Assembly: GCA_030765055.1 (NCBI GenBank)
Contig: CM060958.1
Location: 1,841,063 to 1,905,062 of the forward strand
Reading direction: 5' to 3'
DNA from: Mantis religiosa
Lineage: Eukaryota; Arthropoda; Insecta; Mantodea; Mantidae
Length of the DNA stretch: 64,000 nt
The notes below the pieces were generated by a model. It was not told the origin of the DNA. It saw nothing but the letters and a program-made list of their open reading frames with translations, and did no database searches. Position 1 is the first letter of the stretch; every line of letters starts with the position of its first letter. This document shows positions 22,301 through 34,000 of the stretch, in pieces. Both the position numbers and the translations under genes were made by a program.

Positions 22301-23216
22301 TTCATTTGAACATCATTTCATTTATCGTCCGATATGACTTAACGTTGGAGGTTTTCTCTTATCCTGAAAGACGAATGTCTGGTAACTCTAAGCTCTATGT
22401 ACCCTGTACTCATTTGAACATCATTTTATTTATCGTCCGATATGACTTAACGTTGGAGGTTTCCTCTTATCCTGAAAGATGAATGTCTGGTAACTCTAAG
22501 CTCTATGTACCCTGTACTTATTTGAACGTCATTTTATTTATCGTCCGATATGACTTAACGTTGGAGGTTTCCTCTTATCCTGAAAGATGAATGTCTGGTA
22601 ACTCTAAGCTCTATGTACCCTGTACTTATTTGAACATCATTTCATTTATCGTCCGATATGACTTAACGTTGGAGGTTTTCTCTTATCCTGAAAGACGAAT
22701 GTCTGGTAACTCTAAGCTCTATGTACCCTGTACTTATTTGAACATCATTTCATTTATCGTCCGATATGACTTAACGTTGGAGGTTTTCTCTTATCCTGAA
22801 AGACGAATGTCTGGTAACTCTAAGCTCTATGTACCCTGTACTCATTTGAACATCATTTTATTTATCGTCCGATATGACTTAACGTTGGAGGTCTTCTCTT
22901 ATCCTGAAAGATGAATGTCTGGTAACTCTAAGCTCTATGTACCCTGTACTCATTTGAACGTCATTTTATTTATCGTCCGATATGACTTAACGTTGGAGGT
23001 TTTCTCTTATCCTGAAAGATGAATGTCTGGTAACTCTAAGCTCTATGTACCCTGTACTTATTTGAACATCATTTTATTTATCGTCCGATATGACTTAACG
23101 TTGGAGGTTTCCTCTTATCCTGAAAGATGAATGTCTGCTAACTCTAAGCTCTATGTACCCTGTACTCATTTAAACATCATTTCATTCATCGTCCAATATG
23201 ACTTAACGTTGGAGGA
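16377..23216. repeat. 108-bp tandem array, 64 monomers
   Basis: The monomer runs from TTTTCTCTTATCCTGAAAGA through TATGTACCCTGTACTCATTT and TCGTCCGATATGACTTAACG to TTGGAGG. From the first TATGTAC (16424) to the last (23152) is 6728 bp. Adding back two 37-bp deletions (18651 and 20989) and two 1-bp deletions (18449, 20787) gives exactly 63 x 108. The block at about 17463-18880 recurs 2338 bp downstream, and the block at about 19173-19820 recurs 3094 bp downstream. The difference of 756 bp is seven monomers, seen as an extra expansion of ACTGGTAACTC-type units near 21600-22000. Short open frames (up to 107 codons) arise where GATGAATG becomes GACGAATG; they are by-products. Confidence 0.95.
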
Positions 23217-24900
23217 CGTAAGTAAAGTGGTGTTTGATACGTAATTTAGAATGGGGCGCTGAGAGTTATACCATCTGCCGCCTACCGATGAGGAAAACTA
23301 CGAATAACCAAACGGTAGAAGGGAAGTCAAGGAAATAGAAATGTCGCGTTTCCCGCAGAGCTAGGTCACTCGGCTTGAAGACCAATAGCGAACATTTAGG
23401 TAGAAAAGCGCGTCTCTGTATCATAGATAGGTTACCCCTTCCCTGAACGGAGAGTGCAGGTGGTGGTGGTGGGCGATCCCAGCAACCGTTACCCTGACAA
23501 CAGTTGCTAGTTCCCCGTGCACCTCACTTCATCTACATTCTACTGCTTCTTCTTGTTGATCGACTATAGCATTAACTGTACTGTTTGTGCAGTCGTCCAC
23601 AATTCTGTAACACCTTCTTGACCTCTCTAACAAAATTCTGCGTATATTCACGTGACTGACGCCTTAGCTGGTTCATCAACACTTTCTGAATCTGATACTC
23701 TTTATTTTCAGTAACACTGCATGATGCAATGTCTTCCTCTGTTATCGGTTTGTAACCTCCGTCATTGTCAATGTCTTCTTCATCAGCATCGGAACAGACA
23801 TTAAAATTATAATCTTGTTGCACACTTATTTTTTGTTCTTGTTTTCTGTCAAATGACACACACTCCAGGCTACAACTTCATCAAAGTTGCTCTTCCAACC
23901 TGTTCGTCTATACAAATCACCCGCACTTTCCTTATAGGTTTTGTTTAACAACGATAGAAACAGTTATGTGAATACTGCATATCAGAATTTTCAATTCTAC
24001 ATTTGTTTGCAAAATTGTCTGCAACTGCTTTTTTTTTTAAATTAAAAATATTAATTTACAAAACTATATAAAAAGTAAAAACAGATACAAAATGTCGGTT
24101 TTCTTTTCGTTTGAACAAGACACATGACAGATTTGTGTCTTATAATCGCATAAAACATTTGACATAGGATATCGCGCCACAAGACGAACGCAATAACACA
24201 AATGGGATTTCGTACCCTCGCTCGGTGACCGTAACGTTTAGTGGTCACATTGTTCTACTCCCAACAAAGGACTGTGTTCCATTTACATTACACTAACAGC
24301 AACAAATCCTTTCAATGCATTTAAACCATACAATTGTTTTATTTGTAATAGAATCTCTTTTACTCTTAGTTTGCCCATTTTTGTGCTTTGTTAGAAGTCG
24401 CAGTGGCGAAGCGTGGAACGAAGCGCTGCAAGTATTTCACGAGAAAAACAAGAAATTCATGCCAAATAATATTTTAATTCTTGTGGCTTACAATTTGACA
24501 ACTGCTTATATTCGAGCGAGCAGTTCTGTGAGCTCATTCAATACTGTATTTACGCATTCGTAACCTTCAATACCATGCTTCATAGATTTCCAGATGCAAT
24601 CGCGACTGACAGATTTGTTCACGTAAGGCCTCTGTAGCGTTTGAAGAAAAGTGTAAATACAACTGTAAGTATATTTCAGTAAAATTAGCAACAGTATTTT
24701 ATGTACATTGGTATTTAGTGCTGACAAATAGGACATTGCTCTGAAGTTTTAAGTTATTAGCAATTGTATACTTTCTCAGTTTACGCGGTGTGAGTCTCAG
24801 TCGAGAGCGAAAGAGCAGGGACATTATAACGTCATCAACTACATTATCAATCTTATTAAACAGTAGTGGGATGTCTTTAAATTAAGTTAGTACTCTACTA
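23217..24900. other. Unique spacer between the two large arrays
   Basis: The array ends at TTGGAGG and continues ACGTAAGTAAAGTGGTG, perhaps the SINE tail. A 95-codon minus-strand frame (23572-23859) is acidic then basic, with YKPITEEDIASCSV and VREVKKVLQNC. It has no ATG start and no family I recognise, and it could be an exon or element fragment. A second open frame at 24506-24736 (-) includes YECVNTVLNELTELL, also unrecognised. Confidence 0.45.
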
Positions 24901-24981
24901 TTAACATTTCACGAAATAACTCCTTTTGAAACCTTCAGAATAATTTAGCAGTTAATTATTTAGTGTAGAGGTTTCACGAAA

Positions 24982-25077
24982 ATGGAGGATTTGGAAAAAG
25001 GAGCAGTGATTAAATACTTCCATTTGAAGGTCTTAGCACTTAAAAATAAAGGAGGAAATGGAAAGCACATTGAAAGA
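24982..25077 (+). pseudogene. mariner transposase, N-terminal segment left of the array
   Basis: The ATG at 24982 opens MEDLEKGAVIKYFHLKVLAL, the conserved start of the mariner N-terminal helix-turn-helix (…FHLKGLTPKEIH… type, from family knowledge). A frame change in the A-rich stretch near 25040-25055 follows. The correct frame resumes as TLKDSAP from about 25069 and enters the first monomer in phase, except that a TGA replaces the Ser codon of PSY at 25088-25090. Confidence 0.85.
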
Positions 25078-28000
25078 CTCTGCCCCTTGATATACAATAA
25101 TTAAAAGGTTGGTTGTGGAGTTTAAAATGGGACGTACGAGTACTAGTAATGAGCCTCGCTCTGTCCCTTCATATAAAATAATTAAAAGGTTGGTTGTAGA
25201 GTTTAAAATGGGACGTACGAGTACTAGTGATGAGCCTCGCTCTGTCCCTTCATATAAAATAATTAAAAGGTTGGTTCTAGAGTTTAAAATGTGACGTACG
25301 AGTACTAGTGATGAGCCTCGCTCTGTCCCTTCGTATACAATAAATAAAAGGTTGGTGGTAGAGTTTAAAATGGGACGTACGAGTACTAGTGATGAGTCTC
25401 GCTCTGTCCCTTCATATACAATAATTAAAAGGTTGGTTGTAGAGTTTAAAATGTGACGTACGAGTACTAGTGATGAGCCTCGCTCTGTCCCTTCATATAC
25501 AATAATTAAAAGGTTGGTTGTAGAAATTAAAATGGGACGTACGAGTACTAGTGATGAGCCTCGCTCTGTCCCTTCATATACAATAATTAAAAGGTTGGTT
25601 GTAGAGTTTAAAATGTGACGTACGAGTACTAGTGATGAGCCTCGCTCTGTCCCTTCATGTACAATAATTAAAAGGTTGGTTGTAGAGTTTAAAATGTGAC
25701 GTACGAGTACTAGTGATGAGCCTCGCTCTGTCCCTTCGTATACAATAATTAAAAGGTTGGTTGTAGAGTTTAAAATGTGACGTACGAGTACTAGTGATGA
25801 GTCTCGCTCTGTCCCTTCATATACAATAATTAAAAGGTTGGTTGTAGAGTTTAAAATGTGACGTACGAGTACTAGTGATGAGCCTCGCTCTGTCCCTTCA
25901 TATACAATAATTAAAAGGTTGGTTGTAGAGTTTAAAATGTGACGTACGAGTACTAGTGATGAGCCTCGCTCTGTCCCTTCAAATACATTAATTAAAAGGT
26001 TGGTTGTAGAGTTTAAAATGGGACGTACGAGTACTAGTGATGAGCCTCGCTCTGTCCCTTCATATACAATAATTAAAAGGTTGGTTGTAGAGTTTAAAAT
26101 GTGACGTACGAGTACTAGTGATGAGCCTCGCTCTGTCCCTCCGTATACAATAATTAAAAGGTTGGTGGTAGAGTTTAAAATGGGACGTACGAGTACTAGT
26201 AATGAGCCTCGCTCTGTCCCTTCATATACAATAATTAAAAGGTTGGTTGTAGAGTTTAAAATGGGACGTACGAGTACTAGTGATGAGCCTCGCTCTGTCC
26301 CTTCATGTACAATAATTAAAAGGTTGGTTGTAGAGTTTAAAATGTGACGTACGAGTACTAGTGATGAGCCTCGCTCTGTCCCTTCGTATACAATAATTAA
26401 AAGGTTGGTTGTAGAGTTTAAAATGTGACGTACGAGTACTAGTGATGAGTCTCGCTCTGTCCCTTCATATACAATAATTAAAAGGTTGGTTGTAGAGTTT
26501 AAAATGTGACGTACGAGTACTAGTGATGAGCCTCGCTCTGTCCCTTCATATACAATAATTAAAAGGTTGGTTGTAGAGTTTAAAATGTGACGTACGAGTA
26601 CTAGTGATGAGCCTCGCTCTGTCCCTTCAAATACATTAATTAAAAGGTTGGTTGTAGAGTTTAAAATGGGACGTACGAGTACTAGTGATGAGCCTCGCTC
26701 TGTCCCTTCATATACAATAATTAAAAGGTTGGTTGTAGAGTTTAAAATGTGACGTACGAGTACTAGTGATGAGCCTCGCTCTGTCCCTCCGTATACAATA
26801 ATTAAAAGGTTGGTGGTAGAGTTTAAAATGGGACGTACGAGTACTAGTAATGAGCCTCGCTCTGTCCCTTCATATACAATAATTAAAAGGTTGGTTGTAG
26901 AGTTTAAAATGGGACGTACGAGTACTAGTGATGAGCCTCGCTCTGTCCCTTCATATACAATAATTAAAAGGTTGGTTGTAGCGTTTAAAATGGGACATAC
27001 GAGCACTAGTAATGAGCCTCGCTCTGTCCCTTCATATACAATAATTAAAAGGTTGGTTGTAGAGTTTAAAATGGGACATACGAGCACTAGTAATGAGCCT
27101 CGCTCTGTCCCTTCATATACAATAATTAAAAGGTTGGTTGTAGAGTTTAAAATGTGACGTACGATTACTAGTGATGAGCCTCGCTCTGTCCCTTCATATA
27201 CAATAATTAAAAGGTGGGTTGTAGAGTTTAAAATGGGACGTACGAGTACTAGTGATGAGCCTCGCTCTGTCCCTTCATATACAATAATTAAAAGGTTGGT
27301 TGTAGAGTTTAAAATGTGACGTACGAGTACTAGTGATGAGCCTCGCTCTGTCCCTTCATATACAATAATTAAAAGGTTGGTTGTAGAGTTTAAAATGTGA
27401 CGTACGAGTACTAGTGATGAGCCTCGCTCTGTCCCTTCATATACAATAATAAAAAGGTTGGTTGTAGAGTTTAAAATGTGACGTACGAGCACTAGTGATG
27501 AGCCTCGCTCTGTCCCCTCATATACAATAATTAAAAGGTTGGTTGTAGAGTTTAAAATGGGACATACGAGTACTAGTGATGAGTCTCGCTCTGTCCCTTC
27601 ATATACAATAATTAGAAGGTTGGTTGTAGAGTTTAAAATGGGACGTACGAGTACTAGTGATGAGCCTCGCTCTGTCCCTTCATATACAATAATTAAAAGG
27701 TTGGTTGTAGAGTTTAAAATGGGACGCACGAGTACTAGTGATGAGCCTCGCTCTGTCCCTTCTTGTACAATAATTAAAAGGTTGGTTGTAGAGTTTAAAA
27801 TGGGACGTACGAGTACTAGTGATGAGCCTCGCTCTGTCCCTTCATATACAATAATTAAAAGGTTGGTTGTAGAGTTTAAAATGTGACGTACGAGTACTAG
27901 TGATGAGCCTCGCTCTGTCCCTTCATATACAGTAATTAAAAGGTTGGTTGTAGAGTTTAAAATGTGACGTTCGAGTACTAGTGATGAGCCTTGCTCTGTC

Positions 28001-31000
28001 CCTTCATATACAATAATTAAAAGGTTGGTTGTAGAGTTTAAAATGGGACGTACGAGTACTAGTGATGAGCCTCGCTCTGTCCCTTCATATACAATAATTA
28101 AAAGGTTGGTTGTAGAGTTTAAAATGGGACGTACGAGTACTAGTGATGAGCCTCGCTCTGACCCTTCATATACAATAATTAAAAGGTTGGTTGTACAGTT
28201 TAAAATGGGACGTACAAATACTAGTGATGAGCCTGGCTCTGTCCCTTCATATACAATAATTAAAAGGTTGGTTGTAGAGTTTAAAATGGGACGTACGAGT
28301 ACTAGTGATGAGCCTCGCTCTGTCCCTTCATATACAATAATTAAAAGGTTGGTTGTAGAGTTTAAAATGTGACGTACGAGTACTAGTGATGAGCCTCGAT
28401 CTGTCCCTTCATATACAATAATTAAAAGGTTGGTTGTAGAGTTTAAAATGGGACGTACGAGCACTAGTGATGAGCCTCGCTCTGTCCCTTCATATACAAT
28501 AATTAAAAGGTTGGTTGTAGAGTTTAAAATGTGACGTACGAGTACTAGTGATGAGCCTCGCTCTGTCCCTTCATATACAATAATTAAAAGGTTGGTTGTA
28601 CAGTTTAAAATGTGACGTACGAGTACTAGTGATGAGCCTCGCTCTGTCCCTTCATATACAATAATTAAAAGGTTGGTTGTAGAGTTTAAAATGGGACATA
28701 CGAGTACTAGTGATGAGTCTCGCTCTGTCCCTTCAAATACAATAATTAAAAGGTTGGTTGTAGAGTTTAAAATGGGACGTACGAGTACTAGTGATGAGCC
28801 TCGCTCTGTCCCTTCATATACATTAATTAAATGGTTGGTTGTAGAGTTTAAAATGGGACGTACGAGTACTAGTGATGAGCCTCGCTCTGTCCCTTCATAT
28901 ACAATAATTAAAAGGTTGGTTGTAGAGTTTAAAATGTGACGTACGAGTACTAGTGATGAGCCTCGCTCTGTCCCTTCGTATACAATAATTAAAAGGTTGG
29001 TGGTAGAGTTTAAAATGGGACGTACGAGTACTAGTAATGAGCCTCGCTCTGTCCCTTCATATACAATAATTAAAAGGTTGGTTGTAGACTTTAAAATGGG
29101 ACGTACGAGTACCAGTGATGAGCCTCGCTCTGTCCCTTCATATACAATAATTAAAAGGTTGGTTGTAGAGTTTAAAATGGGACATACGAGCACTAGTAAT
29201 GAGCCTCGCTCTGTCCCTTCATATACAATAATTAAAAGGTTGGTTGTAGAGTTTAAAATGTGACGTACGAGTACTAGTGATGAGCCTCGCTCTGTCCCTT
29301 CGTATACAATAATTAAAAGGTTGGTGGTAGAGTTTAAAATGGGACGTACGAGTACTAGTGATGAGCCTCGCTCTGTCCCTTCACATACAATAATTAAAAG
29401 GTTGGTTGTAGAGTTTAAAATGGGACATACGAGCACTAGTAATGAGCCTCGCTCTGTCCCTTCATATACAATAATTAAAAGGTTGGTTGTAGAGTTTAAA
29501 ATGGGACGTACGATTACTAGTGATGAGCCTCGCTCTGTCCCTTCATATACAATAATTAAAAGGTGGGTTGTAGAGTTTAAAATGGGACGTACGAGTACTA
29601 GTGATGAGCCTCGCTCTGTCCCTTCATATACAATAATTAAAAGGTTGGTTGTAGAGTTTAAAATGTGACGTACGAGTACTAGTGATGAGCCTCGCTCTGT
29701 CCCTTCATATACAATAATTAAAAGGTTGGTTGTAGAGTTTAAAATGGGACATACGAGTACTAGTGATGAGTCTCGCTCTGTCCCTTCATATACAATAATT
29801 AAAAGGTTGGTTGTAGAGTTTAAAATGGGACGTACGAGTACTAGTGATGAGCCTCGCTCTGTCTCTTCATATACAATAATTAAAAGGTTGGTTGTAGAGT
29901 TTAAAATGGGACGTACGAGTACTAGTGATGAGCCTCGCTCTGTCCCTTCTTGTACAATAATTAAAAGGTTGGTTGTAGAGTTTAAAATGGGACGTACGAG
30001 TACTAGTGATGAGCCTCGCTCTGTCCCTTCATATACAATAATTAAAAGGTTGGGGGTAGAGTTTAAAATGGGACGTACGAGTACTAGTGATGAGCCTCGC
30101 TCTGTCTCTTCATATACAATAATTAAAAGGTTGGTTGTAGAGTTTAAAATGTGACGTACGAGTACTAGTGATGAGCCTCGCTCTGTCCCTTCATATACAG
30201 TAATTAAAAGGTTGGTTGTAGAGTTTAAAATGTGACGTTCGAGTACTAGTGATGAGCCTCGCTCTGTCCCTTCGTATACAATAATTAAAAGGTTGGTGGT
30301 AGAGTTTAAACTGGGACGTACGAGTACTAGTGATGAGCCTCGCTCTGTCCCTTCGTATACAATAATTAAAAGGTTGGTGGTAGAGTTTAAAATGGGACGT
30401 ACGAGTACTAGTGATGAGCCTTGCTCTGTCCCTTCATATACAATAATTAAAAGGTTGGTTGTAGAGTTTAAAATGGGACGTACGAGCACTAGTGATGAGC
30501 CTCGCTCTGTCCCTTCGTATACAATAATTAAAAGGTTGGTTGTACAGTTTAAAATGTGACGTACGAGTACTAGTGATGAGCCTCGCTCTGTCCCTTCATA
30601 TACAATAATTAAAAGGTTGGTTGTAGAGTTTAAAATGGGACATACGAGTACTAGTGATGAGTCTCGCTCTGTCCCTTCAAATACAATAATTAAAAGGTTG
30701 GTTGTAGAGTTTAAAATGGGACGTACGAGTACTAGTGATGAGCCTCGCTCTGTCCCTTCATATACAATAATTAAAAGGTTGGTTGTAGAGTTTAAAATGG
30801 GACGTACGAGCACTAGTGATGAGCCTCGCTCTGTCCGTTCACATACAATAATTAAAAGGTTGGTTGTAGAGTTTAAAATGGTACGTACGAGTACTAGTGA
30901 TGAGCCTCGCTCTGTCCCTTCATATACAATAATTAAAAGGTTGGTTGTAGAGTTTAAAATGGGACGTACGAGTACTAGTGATGAGTCTCGCTCTGTCCCT

Positions 31001-34000
31001 TCATATACAATAATTAAAAGGTTGGTTGTAGAGTTTAAAATGGGACGTACGAGTACTAGTGATGAGCCTCGCTCTGTCCCTTCATATACAATAATTAAAA
31101 GGTTGGTTGTAGAGTTTAAAATGGGACGTACGAGCACTAGTGATGAGCCTCGCTCTGACCCTTCATATACAATAATTAAAAGGTTGGTTGTACAGTTTAA
31201 AATGGGACGTACAAATACTAGTGATGAGCCTGGCTCTGTCCCTTCATATACAATAATTAAAAGGTTGGTTGTAGAGTTTAAAATGGGACGTACGAGTACT
31301 AGTGATGAGCCTCGCTCTGTCCCTTCATATACAATAATTAAAAGGTTGGTTGTAGAGTTTAAAATGTGACGTACGAGTACTAGTGATGAGCCTCGATCTG
31401 TCCCTTCATATACAATAATTAAAAGGTTGGTTGTAGAGTTTAAAATGGGACGTACGAGCACTAGTGATGAGCCTCGCTCTGTCCCTTCATATACAATAAT
31501 TAAAAGGTTGGTTGTAGAGTTTAAAATGTGACGTACGAGTACTAGTGATGAGCCTCGCTCTGTCCCTTCATATACAATAATTAAAAGGTTGGTTGTACAG
31601 TTTAAAATGTGACGTACGAGTACTAGTGATGAGCCTCGCTCTGTCCCTTCATATACAATAATTAAAAGGTTGGTTGTAGAGTTTAAAATGGGACATACGA
31701 GTACTAGTGATGAGTCTCGCTCTGTCCCTTCAAATACAATAATTAAAAGGTTGGTTGTAGAGTTTAAAATGGGACGTACGAGTACTAGTGATGAGCCTCG
31801 CTCTGTCCCTTCATATACATTAATTAAAAGGTTGGTTGTAGAGTTTAAAATGGGACGTACGAGTACTAGTGATGAGCCTCGCTCTGTCCCTTCATATACA
31901 ATAATTAAAAGGTTGGTTGTAGAGTTTAAAATGGGACGTACGAGTACTAGTGATGAGCCTCGCTCTGTCCCTTCGTATACAATAATTAAAAGGTTGGTGG
32001 TAGAGTTTAAAATGGGACGTACGAGTACTAGTAATGAGCCTCGCTCTGTCCCTTCATATACAATAATTAAAAGGTTGGTTGTAGAGTTTAAAATGGGACG
32101 TACGAGTACCAGTGATGAGCCTCGCTCTGTCCCTTCATATACAATAATTAAAAGGTTGGTTGTAGAGTTTAAAATGGGACATACGAGCACTAGTAATGAG
32201 CCTCGCTCTGTCCCTTCATATACAATAATTAAAAGGTTGGTTGTAGAGTTTAAAATGTGACGTACGAGTACTAGTGATGAGCCTCGCTCTGTCCCTTCGT
32301 ATACAATAATTAAAAGGTTGGTGGTAGAGTTTAAAATGGGACGTACGAGTACTAGTGATGAGCCTCGCTCTGTCCCTTCACATACAATAATTAAAAGGTT
32401 GGTTGTAGAGTTTAAAATGGGACATACGAGCACTAGTAATGAGCCTCGCTCTGTCCCTTCATATACAATAATTAAAAGGTTGGTTGTAGAGTTTAAAATG
32501 GGACGTACGATTACTAGTGATGAGCCTCGCTCTGTCCCTTCATATACAATAATTAAAAGGTGGGTTGTAGAGTTTAAAATGGGACGTACGAGTACTAGTG
32601 ATGAGCCTCGCTCTGTCCCTTCATATACAATAATTAAAAGGTTGGTTGTAGAGTTTAAAATGTGACGTACGAGTACTAGTGATGAGCCTCGCTCTGTCCC
32701 TTCATATACAATAATTAAAAGGTTGGTTGTAGAGTTTAAAATGGGACATACGAGTACTAGTGATGAGTCTCGCTCTGTCCCTTCATATACAATAATTAAA
32801 AGGTTGGTTGTAGAGTTTAAAATGGGACGTACGAGTACTAGTGATGAGCCTCGCTCTGTCTCTTCATATACAATAATTAAAAGGTTGGTTGTAGAGTTTA
32901 AAATGGGACGTACGAGTACTAGTGATGAGCCTCGCTCTGTCCCTTCTTGTACAATAATTAAAAGGTTGGTTGTAGAGTTTAAAATGGGACGTACGAGTAC
33001 TAGTGATGAGCCTCGCTCTGTCCCTTCATATACAATAATTAAAAGGTTGGGGGTAGAGTTTAAAATGGGACGTACGAGTACTAGTGATGAGCCTCGCTCT
33101 GTCTCTTCATATACAATAATTAAAAGGTTGGTTGTAGAGTTTAAAATGTGACGTACGAGTACTAGTGATGAGCCTCGCTCTGTCCCTTCATATACAGTAA
33201 TTAAAAGGTTGGTTGTAGAGTTTAAAATGTGACGTTCGAGTACTAGTGATGAGCCTCGCTCTGTCCCTTCGTATACAATAATTAAAAGGTTGGTGGTAGA
33301 GTTTAAACTGGGACGTACGAGTACTAGTGATGAGCCTCGCTCTGTCCCTTCGTATACAATAATTAAAAGGTTGGTGGTAGAGTTTAAAATGGGACGTACG
33401 AGTACTAGTGATGAGCCTTGCTCTGTCCCTTCATATACAATAATTAAAAGGTTGGTTGTAGAGTTTAAAATGGGACGTACGAGCACTAGTGATGAGCCTC
33501 GCTCTGTCCCTTCGTATACAATAATTAAAAGGTTGGTGGTAGAGTTTAAAATGGGACGTACGAGTACTAGTGATGAGCCTCGCTCTGTCCCTTCATATAC
33601 AATAATTAAAAGGTTGGTTGTAGAGTTTAAAATGGGACGTACGAGCACTAGTGATGAGCCTCGCTCTGTCCGTTCACATACAATAATTAAAAGGTTGGTT
33701 GTAGAGTTTAAAATGGTACGTACGAGTACTAGTGATGAGCCTCGCTCTGTCCCTTCATATACAATAATTAAAAGGTTGGTTGTAGAGTTTAAAATGGGAC
33801 GTACGAGTACTAGTGATGAGTCTCGCTCTGTCCCTTCATATACAATAATTAAAAGGTTGGTTGTAGAGTTTAAAATGGGACGTACGAGTACTAGTGATGA
33901 GCCTCGCTCTGTCCCTTCATATACAATAATTAAAAGGTTGGTTGTAGAGTTTAAAATGGGACGTACGAGCACTAGTGATGAGTCTCGCTCTGTCCCTTCA

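Noticed and set aside
16377..23216. Short plus-strand proteins repeating SGNSKLYVPCTHLN
   Set aside because: They are open only where GATGA in the 108-bp monomer is mutated. The parent sequence looks like a non-coding SINE body.
24780..24981. Left terminal inverted repeat of the array-bearing mariner
   Set aside because: I looked for a match to CGAAGGTCGGATGATATACC upstream of the ATG and found none; the left end is reported as missing rather than assigned.
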